From Hyphomonas sp. CY54-11-8 (GTDB lineage Bacteria; Pseudomonadota; Alphaproteobacteria; Caulobacterales; Hyphomonadaceae), in contig NZ_AWFD01000002.1 of the NCBI RefSeq assembly GCF_000682735.1, positions 124,001-188,000 of the forward strand: 64,000 nt of DNA, written 5' to 3'. How positions within the stretch are numbered: the first letter of the stretch is position 1; each line of letters starts with the position of its first letter. The notes below the pieces were generated by a model. That model saw nothing but the letters and a program-made list of their open reading frames with translations. It was not told the origin of the DNA and did no database searches. Positions 26,308 through 35,930 of the stretch are shown here, piece by piece. Position numbers and translations under genes: made by a program.

Positions 26308-27254
26308 CTCGCCCTGCCGTATTCCTCATACATCCGGCCGGTCGCAAACGAGATCATGCCCGCACCTCGGCAGACTGTGTAACAGCGTTCCAACACCTTA
26401 CGTGGGTTTCTGCCAAGCGTGACGAGCCAGACGAGCGCAACGAGAACAGCACCCACAACAACGCGTGCGACACCATGGAAGAGCGCCCGCAGACGCGACA
26501 AGAAGGGTGAGACGTTCCGTCCCGCAATCAAGGCATCGCTGATCCCTGTCCGGTACCAGCGGCGCATCAGCCAGCGAGAATTCGCCCGGCTATCTGGAAC
26601 ATGTTCATAAACCAAAGCGTCTTTCGCCCGCGTCAGTCGCCGTCCGGCATCCAGCATCCGTGTGAAGAACAGAGTATCTTCTCCGCCTAACAGGGACATG
26701 CGCGGCTCAAATGTCAGGCTCAGCTCGGAAACGGTTTTCATCTCGATAAGGCAATTGCAGGTCGCACCAGGCTTGGTTTGATCTTCATCTGTTTCCATCG
26801 GCGTACCATGTACACCCCAATCGCGGATCCATTCCGGAGCTATTGCCGAATAAACAGACTGCACCGGACCGAATACGGCTGCGGATGGACGGGCGTCATA
26901 ACGTTCAACGAGCGCGACAAGCCATTCAGGGGAAGCAAACTCGTCATCATCAATGAACGCGAGGAAATCGAATTCCGCCGCGGCGGCCAGCGCCCGGTTA
27001 CGCACATGAGTCACCCCGGGGGCCTCTTCAATTTCGTAATGCAGTGGAACTTCGAACTGGCTTTGCCACTTCTCTACGACGGGCCGCGCACCTCCACTTG
27101 TCTCATTGTCGATAATGAGAAACTCGACATCAACCCCGTCAGGAATTTGTACGTCTCGCAGGCTTTTCAACAAGCCATCGAGCAATTCGTTGCGCTTGTA
27201 CGTCGCCGAGGCAACAAGCAGTTTTCTGCGAGAAGAGTTACTTGAGACTGGCAT
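26304..27254 (-). CDS. Family 2 glycosyltransferase with C-terminal membrane segment
   Basis: 316 residues. The GT-A part has LLVASATYKRNELLDGLL, FLIIDNE, GVTHVRNRAL and the DxD-containing LAFIDDDEFA (about residue 100), then LGGEDTLFFTRML on the acceptor side. A C-terminal hydrophobic helix (VARVVVGAVLVALVWLVTLG) should anchor it in the inner membrane. Substrates unknown. It marks the right end of the polysaccharide region. Confidence 0.87.
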   Translation of the reverse strand: MPVSSNSSRRKLLVASATYKRNELLDGLLKSLRDVQIPDGVDVEFLIIDNETSGGARPVVEKWQSQFEVPLHYEIEEAPGVTHVRNRALAAAAEFDFLAFIDDDEFASPEWLVALVERYDARPSAAVFGPVQSVYSAIAPEWIRDWGVHGTPMETDEDQTKPGATCNCLIEMKTVSELSLTFEPRMSLLGGEDTLFFTRMLDAGRRLTRAKDALVYEHVPDSRANSRWLMRRWYRTGISDALIAGRNVSPFLSRLRALFHGVARVVVGAVLVALVWLVTLGRNPRKVLERCYTVCRGAGMISFATGRMYEEYGRAS

Positions 27255-27338
27255 TTTTCGCTCCTGCCCGCAGGCTCAACGACAATAAAGCAAAAAGCCT
27301 GCCGCCTTGAATGCGCGGTACCGGAGAATGCCACAAAA

Positions 27339-27374
27339 GAAAACCGCCCCGGAATTTGCGTTCCGGGGCGGTTT
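27339..27374 (-). terminator. Rho-independent terminator of the acyl-CoA dehydrogenase pair
   Basis: A perfect 14-bp stem (27341-27354 with 27361-27374) with a 6-base loop is followed on the minus strand by TTCTTTTG. It lies about 20 bases after the end of the small acyl-CoA dehydrogenase gene. Confidence 0.88.
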
Positions 27375-27392
27375 GTCCTGATGGATGGCCGA

Positions 27393-28547
27393 TTACTCAG
27401 CGGCTACCGGAACGTCGGCAGCAGAAAGATCGGTGTAACGCTTCAGGTGGTGATCGACATTACCGAACTCGGAGTCGATCATGGTCAGGCGCTTGAAGTA
27501 GTGTCCGACAGCCAGCTCGTCCGTCATGCCCATGCCGCCGTGGATCTGGATCGACTGCTGGCCGACGAAGCGGCCACCCTGACCAATACGCACCTTGGCA
27601 GCCGAGGCCGCTTTCTTGCGGGTGACTTCATCATCGCCCAGCTTCAGCGTGGCCATGTAGGTCATGGAGACCGACTGCTCGTATTCCATGAACATGTCGA
27701 CCATGCGGTGCTGCAGCACCTGGAACTTGCCGATCGGCGTGCCGAACTGTTTACGCTGGCGCGAGTATTCGACCGTCATCTCGTGGGCAACTTTCATTGC
27801 ACCGCATGCCTCGGCGCAGAGTGCGGCGATGGCTTCGTCCGAAACGAGTTCGATCAGCGGCAAGCCATTGTCGACTTCGCCAATAACGGCTTCTGGACCG
27901 ACAGCAACGTTTTCGAAGTAGACTTCCGAAGCGCGGCGGCCATCGACCGTCGGGTAGTCACGAGTGGACACACCCGGTGCCGTTTTCTCGACCACGAACA
28001 CCGTCACACCGTTTGCATCGCGGCGTCCGCCGGAGGTGCGAGCGGTGACGATCAGGTGAGTTGCCCACGGCGCACCGATGACCACAGCCTTGTGCCCGTT
28101 GATAACGAAGCCTTCGCCGTCTTTCTTGGCAGTGGTTTCAAGGTCAGCCAGGTTGTAACGGCCACGCGGTTCAGCATAGGCGAAGGCGAAGATCGTTTCG
28201 CCCGACATGATGCCGGTGAGGTATTCTTCCTTCTGCGCATCCGTGCCGCGCTTGATGAAGCCACCACCACAAACAACGCTCGGCACGTACGGCTCGACCA
28301 CGAGGCCCTTGCCGAACTCTTCCATGACGACCATGGCGTCGATTGGGCCGCCACCGAGGCCGCCGTCTTCTTCGCTGAACGGCGCCATCATCAGACCAAG
28401 CTCAGCGAACTGCATCCACATGTCCTTGCGCCAGCCATCGGCTGAAGCCACGACCTTGCGACGGTTTTCGAAGTCGTACTGGTCGCGGATCATCTTCGCG
28501 AGGCTGTCGCGAAGCATTCCCTGTTCTTCAGTGAAATTAAAATCCAT
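27393..28547 (-). CDS. Acyl-CoA dehydrogenase, small subunit type (PimD-like)
   Basis: 384 residues with the acyl-CoA dehydrogenase fold: FAFAYAEPRGRYNL in the middle domain, SRQRKQFGTPIGKFQVLQH in the C-terminal helices and QIHGGMGMTDEL near the end. Together with the upstream large-subunit gene, 28 bp away, it matches heteromeric enzymes such as pimeloyl-CoA dehydrogenase (PimC/PimD) and steroid side-chain FadE pairs. Dicarboxyl- or branched acyl-CoA oxidation is therefore plausible, but the substrate is not known. It ends at a strong terminator. Confidence 0.9.
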   Translation of the reverse strand: MDFNFTEEQGMLRDSLAKMIRDQYDFENRRKVVASADGWRKDMWMQFAELGLMMAPFSEEDGGLGGGPIDAMVVMEEFGKGLVVEPYVPSVVCGGGFIKRGTDAQKEEYLTGIMSGETIFAFAYAEPRGRYNLADLETTAKKDGEGFVINGHKAVVIGAPWATHLIVTARTSGGRRDANGVTVFVVEKTAPGVSTRDYPTVDGRRASEVYFENVAVGPEAVIGEVDNGLPLIELVSDEAIAALCAEACGAMKVAHEMTVEYSRQRKQFGTPIGKFQVLQHRMVDMFMEYEQSVSMTYMATLKLGDDEVTRKKAASAAKVRIGQGGRFVGQQSIQIHGGMGMTDELAVGHYFKRLTMIDSEFGNVDHHLKRYTDLSAADVPVAAE

Positions 28548-28575
28548 TTGAGTCGTTTCCTCTCTGGCCTCGGGC

Positions 28576-29766
28576 TTAAAGGCCCAGGATCATTTTCGTG
28601 ATGATGTTGCGCTGAATTTCGTTGGAACCGCCGTAGATCGACGTCTTCCGCATGTTGAAATACGTCTCAGCAGCATAGTCCGCATAGTCCGGACCGATGC
28701 CGGCGCCGTTGCCGGTGGCTTCCATGCCATAGGCGTAAGGCGCACCGTAGTGATTCACAGCTTCCAGCGTGAGTTCGGTCAGGCGCTGCTGCACCTCGGT
28801 ACCTTTCACCTTCAGGATCGAGCTCTCAGGGCCAGGGCCTTTACCAGCCGCTTCGGATGCGAGCGTGCGAAGTTCGGTGAACTCAAGTGCCGTAAGATCG
28901 ATCTCAAGCTGGCTGATCTTGCGCGAGAATTCCGGCGTTTCGATCAGCGGCGTACCATCGACCGTTTCCTTCGTGGCAATATCGCGCAGACGCTCAATGC
29001 CACGCTTGGAGCGTGCCACGCCGGCGATACCGGAACGTTCGTGCGCGAGCAGGAACTTGGCGTAGGTCCAGCCCTTGTTCTCTTCGCCGACCAGGTTCTC
29101 GACAGGCACACGGACGTCGGTCAGCCAAGTCTCGTTCACTTCATGCGTGCCATCAATCAGTTTGATCGGACGCACTTCGATGCCCGGCGTTTTCATGTCG
29201 ACGAGGATGAATGAAATGCCTTCCTGGGCTTTCGCGTTCGGATCCGTCCGACAAAGGAAGAAGCCCCAGTCGGCGTGCTGTGCGAGCGTGGTCCAGGTCT
29301 TCTGGCCATTGATCACGTAGTGATCGCCATCGCGCACAGCGGTGGTTTTCACGCTTGCGAGGTCAGAACCGGCGCCCGGCTCCGAATAGCCCTGACACCA
29401 CCAGACGTCGCCGGAACGGATGCCTGGCAGGTGCTTCGCCTTCTGCTCTTCATTGCCGAAGGTGTAGATCACAGGGCCGACCATGGAGACGCCGAACGGC
29501 AGCGGCATGATGGCGTCGATACGGGCGTTCTCTTCACCCCAGATATATTTCTGGGTCGAGGTCCAACCGGTGCCGCCGTATTTCTCCGGCCAAGCCGGCA
29601 CTGACCAGCCTTTTTTGCCAAGCACCTTGTGCCAAGCGAGGAATTGCTCGCGGCTCAGGTCTTCGCGGGTGCCGGCACCTGCCAGCTCCTTTGGGTAGTT
29701 CTCTTCAATAAAGGCCCGGACTTCCTTACGGAATTCGATTTCCTCGGGCGTAAACTCCAGATTCAT
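28576..29766 (-). CDS. Acyl-CoA dehydrogenase, large subunit type (PimC-like)
   Basis: 396 residues. Motifs WWCQGYSEPGAGSDLASVKT (FAD/substrate region) and the ending YGGSNEIQRNIITKMILGL are those of PimC-like large subunits. It heads a two-gene operon with the smaller dehydrogenase at 27393. It is clearly paralogous to the orphan dehydrogenase at 8793-10016, sharing the same length class, motifs and C-terminus. Confidence 0.92.
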   Translation of the reverse strand: MNLEFTPEEIEFRKEVRAFIEENYPKELAGAGTREDLSREQFLAWHKVLGKKGWSVPAWPEKYGGTGWTSTQKYIWGEENARIDAIMPLPFGVSMVGPVIYTFGNEEQKAKHLPGIRSGDVWWCQGYSEPGAGSDLASVKTTAVRDGDHYVINGQKTWTTLAQHADWGFFLCRTDPNAKAQEGISFILVDMKTPGIEVRPIKLIDGTHEVNETWLTDVRVPVENLVGEENKGWTYAKFLLAHERSGIAGVARSKRGIERLRDIATKETVDGTPLIETPEFSRKISQLEIDLTALEFTELRTLASEAAGKGPGPESSILKVKGTEVQQRLTELTLEAVNHYGAPYAYGMEATGNGAGIGPDYADYAAETYFNMRKTSIYGGSNEIQRNIITKMILGL

Positions 29767-29899
29767 GACGTGCTCCTCCGAAACGGTCTGATCCTGCTGA
29801 CAGGCACAGCTTCTCTATGTCAGTCATTTGTATTGGCTGGCAAGGTGACGCGAACGTCAACGTAAACTAAGTCGCCGATTAGTCGCAGATGCCGCCGCG

Positions 29900-30901
29900 T
29901 CAGGTAGAGGCTGGTTCCGCAATGAACGGTGCACAGGCCGTTTTCAGCAGGCCAATCGCCGAGGCTGATCCCAAGCCGCCGCCCGTTTGGAACTCCATCT
30001 GCATCAACGGCTTCAGCCCCAGCCGCTCCAAGGCCGCTTCGTGCGCCGGCCGGCGCGTGATGTGCGAAGCCAGGCAGTGGCTAATGGCTTTCGGGTCGAT
30101 TGCGTGAACAACACCCGCAGCGATCGTCGTGGCAAATCCGTCCAGAACAACCGGAATCCCCTGATGTCGAGCCGCGATGATTGCACCGACACAGGCAGCG
30201 AGTTCGCGCCCACCCAGGCAACGCAACGTCTCCAGAGGATCAGACAGATGTCCGCGATGGAGTGTCAGCGCCCGGCTAACAAGATCGATCCGTTTGCGGG
30301 AAAGCGTCGCAGACGTCTGGCCGCTGGGGCGCACCCAATAATCGGGCGAGCCGCCATAAAGGGCGCAGGCCACCGCGGCCGCAGCCGTGCCAACACCCGC
30401 GCCGGCGACAGCCAGCGCCAGCAGATCGGGATGGTCCTCGGTCGCTTCAAATCCATAAGCGATGGTTGCCGCGCACTCCTTTTCTGTCATCGCCGCAGTC
30501 TCGGCAATGCTCGGCGTCGGCTTGTCGAGCGCGAGTTCAAAGACCCGAATGGACGCGCCGGCCTGCGTGGCAATTGCCGACAAGGGCGCACGCCCTTCCC
30601 GCAAGGCATCCACATGAGCCTTGGTATCCTCGTTGGAAGACATGGAAACGCCTTCCTCGACAATGCCGTGGGAGCCCGCAAAAATGGCCAAGGTGGGCTT
30701 TTCAATGCGCGGAGGGTAGCGGTTCTGCCAATTGGCCAGCCATTCCGCTGCTTCGCCCAGACGCCCAAAGTCTCCTTCCCGGCCCATGCCGAGCAGGGCT
30801 TCTCGCACCTGTTTGCCAGGTTCAGTTGGCGCCAGCGGCGCGTTCAGGACGAGCGCACGCACATCCGCCAGAGGGGAGCCTTCGCGAACAGGTTCGGGCA
30901 C
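29900..30901 (-). CDS. CobT-family protein (nicotinate-nucleotide:dimethylbenzimidazole phosphoribosyltransferase-like) with altered active site
   Basis: 333 residues, full length for CobT and alignable throughout: LAIFAGSHGIVEEGVS, ALYGGSPDYWVRPSG, LHRGHLSDPLETLRCLGGRE and VVLDGFATTIAAG match the family. CobT makes alpha-ribazole phosphate for the lower ligand of cobalamin. Two hallmark segments are changed. The usual GEMGIGNTT reads AVAGAGVGTAA (residues 164-174), and the usual LGEGTGAA reads GGGLGSASA (307-315, where the catalytic glutamate is expected at about 308). Both active-site glutamates of characterised CobT are therefore missing. The start is GTG 30901 with AGGAG upstream. No other cobalamin gene is adjacent, although B12-dependent metH is 3 kb away. 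It may be an inactive or repurposed paralogue. Confidence 0.82.
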   Translation of the reverse strand: MPEPVREGSPLADVRALVLNAPLAPTEPGKQVREALLGMGREGDFGRLGEAAEWLANWQNRYPPRIEKPTLAIFAGSHGIVEEGVSMSSNEDTKAHVDALREGRAPLSAIATQAGASIRVFELALDKPTPSIAETAAMTEKECAATIAYGFEATEDHPDLLALAVAGAGVGTAAAAVACALYGGSPDYWVRPSGQTSATLSRKRIDLVSRALTLHRGHLSDPLETLRCLGGRELAACVGAIIAARHQGIPVVLDGFATTIAAGVVHAIDPKAISHCLASHITRRPAHEAALERLGLKPLMQMEFQTGGGLGSASAIGLLKTACAPFIAEPAST

Positions 30902-31040
30902 GTTGATATTACTCCTGCATTACGCTGGCGCGATTTCGACGCCACAATAACAGGTTACAGGGTGTCTGCACGACAAGGATTTGTTACCTTGCCCCTGCTA
31001 CACTCCAACCCGCAACCCTCACTGGATACAGGGTATATTG

Positions 31041-31235
31041 ATGTCTCGTGAACCCATAAAGTCCCCTTGTATCAAGGTGTGTGCAGTTGACGCGTCGACA
31101 GGCTGGTGCCTAGGCTGCGGGCGCTCACTGAAGGAAATTGGCCAATGGGTTGCCATGGGGGAGGCTGGCCGCGACAGCGTGATCGCTGAGCTGCCCGATC
31201 GTATCACCCGGTTGGAGACCTTGGGAAAGCGCTGA
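31041..31235 (+). CDS. DUF1289-family small cysteine protein
   Basis: 64 residues with the DUF1289 pattern SPCIKVCAVDASTGWCLGCG and then EIGQW. Four conserved cysteines (CxxxC and CxxC) suggest a metal or iron-sulfur site. The family has no established function. The ATG at 31041 starts the conserved part. The next gene begins 4 bp after its stop, so the two are co-transcribed. It is divergent from the CobT-like gene. Confidence 0.82.
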   Translation: MSREPIKSPCIKVCAVDASTGWCLGCGRSLKEIGQWVAMGEAGRDSVIAELPDRITRLETLGKR

Positions 31236-31239
31236 CGCC

Positions 31240-31779
31240 ATGTATGCCAGACATGTTCTCCCCATGCTCGCCGCGGCACTGATGATCGCCGCAGCCGTGG
31301 TGTTTTTCATCGTTCCCAAAACCGAAGCCATGGACGGCATTACGCCAGCCGCCGCCTCCCTGACCAAAGCCGGCACGCCAGAAATTACGTCTTCGCCCCG
31401 CGCGAATTTCGACAAAGCGGCCATCATCAGCCGCGAAGCAGATGGTCATTACTGGACGCGTGCGGACGTGGAGGGAACTGACGTCCGGTTCATGGTCGAT
31501 ACCGGCGCCAGCATCGTCGCGCTGACGCTCCACGATGCGCAACGGATCGGACTGATCCCTTCAGAACTCGAATTCGATAATGAAGTCCGCACGGCGGGCG
31601 GCATGACCAAGGGCGCTTACGTCGTTCTGGACCGCGTGCGTATTGGACGCGTGGAAATGGAAGGTGTCAGCGCCATGGTGCTGAAAGAAGGCCTGGAGCA
31701 ATCGCTTCTGGGAATGAGCTTCCTGGGAGAACTCTATTCCTACGAGTTCAAGGGCGACACGCTGATCATACGCCAATAA
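31240..31779 (+). CDS. Retropepsin-like aspartic protease (clan AA, TIGR02281 type)
   Basis: 179 residues. An N-terminal membrane anchor (about 8-25) is followed by a single retropepsin-like domain. The catalytic motif is FMVDTGASIVALT (about 84-96) and a family-typical LLGMSFLGEL near the C-terminus forms the second loop. A homodimeric, periplasm-facing protease is expected. Substrates unknown. Its end overlaps pyruvate kinase by 14 bp on the opposite strand. Confidence 0.87.
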   Translation: MYARHVLPMLAAALMIAAAVVFFIVPKTEAMDGITPAAASLTKAGTPEITSSPRANFDKAAIISREADGHYWTRADVEGTDVRFMVDTGASIVALTLHDAQRIGLIPSELEFDNEVRTAGGMTKGAYVVLDRVRIGRVEMEGVSAMVLKEGLEQSLLGMSFLGELYSYEFKGDTLIIRQ

Positions 31780-33190
31780 TGGGCTTGCCATCCTCACCTT
31801 TACCGACCCCGACCTCCCAGGCGAAGCGCGCCTCGTCTCCGGCCCAACGGGCGTAGGCAACACGGCCTTTCAACCCGGCCGCCTCCATCAGGTCGCGATA
31901 CCAATAGGCCGCCCCGGCATTGAGCCGTTGAGGATGTACACCCCATAGGAGGCACGCCTGCCTGAGGCGCTGGTCATCCAGCGAGCCATAAAGGATCGGC
32001 GCGGGCCCGCGCACGCGGGAAAACCGGGCCAGCCGGTCGAAGGCGCCCGTTCGGAGTGCCAGCGCCCCTGCCCCCTCCGCACAGGCCATCGCCTGTGCAG
32101 TTGTCGCAACAACGTCGACGGCAGATGGTTCCGAGGCTTCTCCGGCGAACTGGGCGATGGACTGACGATAGTCTTCTGCTGACTCTGTCGCCCGGATGAT
32201 CCGCGACATGATCGCGACAGCTGTTGCCGGGTGGCGGCCAACAGCCGTTTCAGCAGAAAGCATCACAGCATCGGCGCCCTGATAAATCGCTGTCGCCACA
32301 TCCGACGCTTCCGCCCGTGTGGGCGCAGCGTTCTCGATCATGGATTCCAGCATCTGCGTTGCGACGATCACCGGACGCCCTCGGGCCCGGGCGGCTCGTA
32401 CGATCCGGCGCTGAATGACGGGCACATCTTCCGGGGCAAACTCAACGCCGAGATCACCCCGCGCCACCATCACGGCGTCTGATACCTCTACGATCGCGTC
32501 CAGGTTCGTGATTGCGGCGGGCTTTTCCAGCTTTGAGACGAGCGGCGCCCGCCCGGCAATGAATGCCTTCACCTCCTCGACATCCGACACGTTTTGCACG
32601 AAGGAGAGCGCTACGATATCGACGCCAATCTCCAGGGCGAACTCCAGATCCGCGCGGTCCTTGTCCGTCAGGGCACGGACAGGCAGCGGCTTGCCGCGAA
32701 CAGTAAACCCTTTCTTGTCGGACAGTTTACCTGGCACCTCGGCACGAACCCTCGGTGCACTTCCGGCCTCAGTCACTGTCAGGATCAGCTTGCCGTCATC
32801 CACAAGTATCGTGTCGCCCTCTTCGAGGATGTCGACGATCTCCTTGTGCGGCACCGGGATTGTATCCGCCTCATCGGTCTCGTCTGCGGCGACGAGATTG
32901 TATTCTTTCCGGAAGCCAAGACGCAGGCCTCCGTCTGGAAACTTCCCGACGCGCACTTTCGGCCCCTGAAGGTCCGCCAGTGTCGCCAAGGGCCTGCCAG
33001 TTTTCTCTTCTGCTGCACGCACAGCCTGCAGCGCTTCAAGATGCGCGGCGTGTTCACCATGGCTGAAATTCAGGCGAAAGACGTCCACGCCCGCATAGGC
33101 CAGCGCGACAACTTCCTTAGGTGAGCGGCTGCCAGGTCCGAGGGTCGCGACGATTTTCGCATTTTCGCCCATCAGCGGATTGTCTGCCAT
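31766..33190 (-). CDS. pyk: Pyruvate kinase
   Basis: 474 residues. The N-terminal IVATLGPGS and FRLNFSHG segments, LADLQGPKVRVG, the ARGDLGVEFAPEDVP region and the ATQMLESMI-AAPTRAE-like active-site stretch identify pyruvate kinase, which converts phosphoenolpyruvate and ADP to pyruvate and ATP. It is of normal bacterial length with all three domains. The ATG at 33190 has GGAG 7 bases upstream; an in-frame start at 33217 is less likely. Confidence 0.96.
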   Translation of the reverse strand: MADNPLMGENAKIVATLGPGSRSPKEVVALAYAGVDVFRLNFSHGEHAAHLEALQAVRAAEEKTGRPLATLADLQGPKVRVGKFPDGGLRLGFRKEYNLVAADETDEADTIPVPHKEIVDILEEGDTILVDDGKLILTVTEAGSAPRVRAEVPGKLSDKKGFTVRGKPLPVRALTDKDRADLEFALEIGVDIVALSFVQNVSDVEEVKAFIAGRAPLVSKLEKPAAITNLDAIVEVSDAVMVARGDLGVEFAPEDVPVIQRRIVRAARARGRPVIVATQMLESMIENAAPTRAEASDVATAIYQGADAVMLSAETAVGRHPATAVAIMSRIIRATESAEDYRQSIAQFAGEASEPSAVDVVATTAQAMACAEGAGALALRTGAFDRLARFSRVRGPAPILYGSLDDQRLRQACLLWGVHPQRLNAGAAYWYRDLMEAAGLKGRVAYARWAGDEARFAWEVGVGKGEDGKPIIGV

Positions 33191-33299
33191 GATTGTCTCC
33201 GCCCTTCCCGTGGACACAACCCCTGTTTATGCGACTCGGGCCGATCCTTCCAGTCGCGGCAAAGCCAGATCACCCGCTTTAAGCGAGGTATTTTCGAAG

Positions 33300-35930
33300 T
33301 CAGGCGGCAAACGGGTCATAGTTCAAGATCGGTGCCAGCCACCGCTCTGCCGTGCGCAGGTCCCAGCCTTTCCGGCGGGCATAATCCTCGACCTGGTCTT
33401 TCTCGATCCGGCCGACAGCGAAATAGACGGCTTCGGGATGCGCGAAGTAGAGACCGGACACGCTGGCTGCCGGTGTCATGGCGAAGCTTGATGTCAGCGA
33501 CACGCCAATCCGGTTCTCTGGGTCCAGCAAGCGGAACAGAGTCTCCTTCTCGGTATGATCAGGCTGACTGGGATAACCAGGGGCCGGGCGGATGCCCCGA
33601 TATTTTTCGGCAATGATATCGGTGGTGGAGAGTGTCTCATCCGGCGCATAGGCCCACAGGTCCCGGCGCACCTGCTCATGCATGTATTCCGCCATCGCCT
33701 CGGCAAAGCGGTCAGCCAATGCCTTCACCATGATGGACGAATAGTCATCGCCTTTCTTCGCGAATTCCGACGCGATCGCGTCAACTTCGCTACCCGCGGT
33801 CACGCAGAAACCGCCGATCCAATCCTCGCCCTCCGGTGCGACGAAATCCGACATGGCGAAGTTCGGACGGGTATTGTCCTTCTCCATCTGCTGGCGGAGC
33901 GTGTGGAACACATCCCCCGTTTCAAGGCGGATATCGTCTCCATCGCGGTTGGCCTTCCAGAAACCGACGACGGCCTTCGGCTTCAGCCAGCCTTCACCCA
34001 CCAACTGTTGCATCATCGCCTGCGTGTCATTCCAGAGCGAGGTTGCCGCCTCGCCCACAATATCGTCTTCCAGAATGGCCGGATATCTGCCGGCGAGATC
34101 CCATGCGGAGAAGTACGGCGTCCAGTCGATGTAGCGCGCGAGTGTCGCCAGATCGATATCCTCAAATGTCCGCACACCGCTATAAGTGGGCGCAGGCCGA
34201 TCATAGGCGCTCCAATCCGGCTGCAACGCCTTCTCACGCGCGAGATCAATAGGCAGGCGTGGTTTGGGCGGGCCGCCCTGCCGGGATTCGCGCATGCGTT
34301 CGTAACGGGCGCGGGTCTGTTCGACGAGGCCTTGCTTCTCGCCAGCACTTAGCAGGGCGCTGACAACCCCGACGGCCCGGCTGGCGTCCGTCACATGCAC
34401 GACCGGGGCTGACTTGATCACCGGGTCGATCTTCACAGCCGTATGCGCCGGGCTTGTCGTCGCGCCGCCGATCAGCAGCGGCTGAACCATGCCGCGACGT
34501 TGCATTTCGGCAGCGACATAGACCATCTCGTCGAGGCTTGGCGTGATCAGGCCGGAGAGGCCAATCACGTCCACGTTCTCCTTCTCAGCCGTATCGAGAA
34601 TTGTTTCGGCCGGCACCATGACGCCCAGGTCGAGAATTTCGTAACCGTTACAGGCGAGCACAACGCCAACGATATTCTTGCCGATATCGTGCACATCGCC
34701 CTTCACGGTCGCCATCAGCACCTTGCCGTTGGAGACGTCCACCGTGCCGAGACGTTGCTTCTCTTCTTCCATATAAGGTTCGAGCCAGGCGACAGCCTGC
34801 TTCATCACGCGGGCGGACTTGACCACCTGCGGCAGGAACATTTTGCCAGCCCCGAACAGGTCGCCGACGACATTCATGCCATCCATCAGCGGGCCCTCGA
34901 TCACATGCAGCGGCCGCTCCGCCTTCAGGCGCGCTTCCTCCGTATCCTGATCGATGAATTCGGTGATGCCATGCACAAGCGCGTGCTCCAGACGCTTCTC
35001 CACCGGCGCCTCGCGCCAGGAGAGGTCCTTAACCGCCGTCTTGCCCTTCTGACCCTTCAGGCCTTCGGCAATCTCAACCAGGCGTTCTGTGGCGTCTGCG
35101 CGGCGGTTGAGGATGACGTCTTCAACGCGCTCCCGCAGTTCGGCCGGGATGTCGTCATAGATGTCCAGCTGGCCCGCATTCACGATGCCCATGTCCATGC
35201 CCGCCGGAATGGCGTGATAGAGGAAGACCGAGTGCATCGCGCGGCGCACGGGCTCATTGCCCCGGAAGCTGAACGATACGTTCGAAAGGCCGCCGGAAAT
35301 ATGGCACCCCGGGCAGGTATCCCGGATGACGCGCGCAGCTTCGATGAAGTCGACGGCGTAGTTGTTGTGTTCTTCAATCCCTGTCGCCACGGCAAAAATG
35401 TTTGGATCGAAGATAATGTCCTCCGCCGGAAAGCCGACGTCTTCGGTGAGGATACGGAACGCCCGCTGGCATATCTCGACCTTCCGGTCCTTGGTGTCGG
35501 CTTGACCGACCTCGTCAAACGCCATGACGACAACAGCGGCCCCATAGGACAAGCACTTCGCCGCCTGCTCGCGGAAAATGTCCTCGCCTTCCTTCATGGA
35601 TATCGAGTTGACGATGCACTTGCCCTGCACACATTTCAGGCCGGCCTCGATCACCTCCCATTTGGAACTGTCGATCATCACCGGCACCCGCGCGATATCC
35701 GGCTCGGCGGCAATCAGGTTCAGGAAGGTGCGCATGGCTTCGGCACCGTCCAGCATGCCTTCATCCATGTTGACGTCGATTACCTGCGCGCCGTTCTCCA
35801 CCTGCTGGCGGGCGACCTCGACGGCATCGGCATAACGCCCTTCCGTAATCATACGGCGGAATACGGCGGAACCTGTCACGTTGGTGCGTTCACCCACGTT
35901 CACGAAAGACTGGGAAGCTGAGGCTGTCAT
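33300..35930 (-). CDS. metH: Cobalamin-dependent methionine synthase, C-terminal half (folate, B12 and activation domains)
   Basis: 876 residues corresponding to the second to fourth modules of MetH. The pterin-binding domain starts at [13 protein letters not shown]. The cobalamin domain carries [19 protein letters not shown] with the cobalt-ligating histidine at about residue 410. The AdoMet reactivation domain ends with the typical [20 protein letters not shown]. The homocysteine-binding module is a separate gene upstream (36352-37425), a split known in several alphaproteobacteria. Its ATG overlaps the intervening AIG2-like gene by 4 bp, so production of the two halves should be coupled. 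Confidence 0.96.
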   Translation of the reverse strand: MTASASQSFVNVGERTNVTGSAVFRRMITEGRYADAVEVARQQVENGAQVIDVNMDEGMLDGAEAMRTFLNLIAAEPDIARVPVMIDSSKWEVIEAGLKCVQGKCIVNSISMKEGEDIFREQAAKCLSYGAAVVVMAFDEVGQADTKDRKVEICQRAFRILTEDVGFPAEDIIFDPNIFAVATGIEEHNNYAVDFIEAARVIRDTCPGCHISGGLSNVSFSFRGNEPVRRAMHSVFLYHAIPAGMDMGIVNAGQLDIYDDIPAELRERVEDVILNRRADATERLVEIAEGLKGQKGKTAVKDLSWREAPVEKRLEHALVHGITEFIDQDTEEARLKAERPLHVIEGPLMDGMNVVGDLFGAGKMFLPQVVKSARVMKQAVAWLEPYMEEEKQRLGTVDVSNGKVLMATVKGDVHDIGKNIVGVVLACNGYEILDLGVMVPAETILDTAEKENVDVIGLSGLITPSLDEMVYVAAEMQRRGMVQPLLIGGATTSPAHTAVKIDPVIKSAPVVHVTDASRAVGVVSALLSAGEKQGLVEQTRARYERMRESRQGGPPKPRLPIDLAREKALQPDWSAYDRPAPTYSGVRTFEDIDLATLARYIDWTPYFSAWDLAGRYPAILEDDIVGEAATSLWNDTQAMMQQLVGEGWLKPKAVVGFWKANRDGDDIRLETGDVFHTLRQQMEKDNTRPNFAMSDFVAPEGEDWIGGFCVTAGSEVDAIASEFAKKGDDYSSIMVKALADRFAEAMAEYMHEQVRRDLWAYAPDETLSTTDIIAEKYRGIRPAPGYPSQPDHTEKETLFRLLDPENRIGVSLTSSFAMTPAASVSGLYFAHPEAVYFAVGRIEKDQVEDYARRKGWDLRTAERWLAPILNYDPFAA

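Noticed and set aside
30902..31040. Cobalamin riboswitch upstream of the CobT-like gene
   Set aside because: The gap to the divergent gene is about 140 bases, too short for the full element, and I could not find a B12-box sequence.
33443..35930. Plus-strand frames of up to 492 codons opposite metH
   Set aside because: They mirror a strongly conserved enzyme gene in a GC-rich genome; the translations are rich in His, Arg and Leu and match no family.
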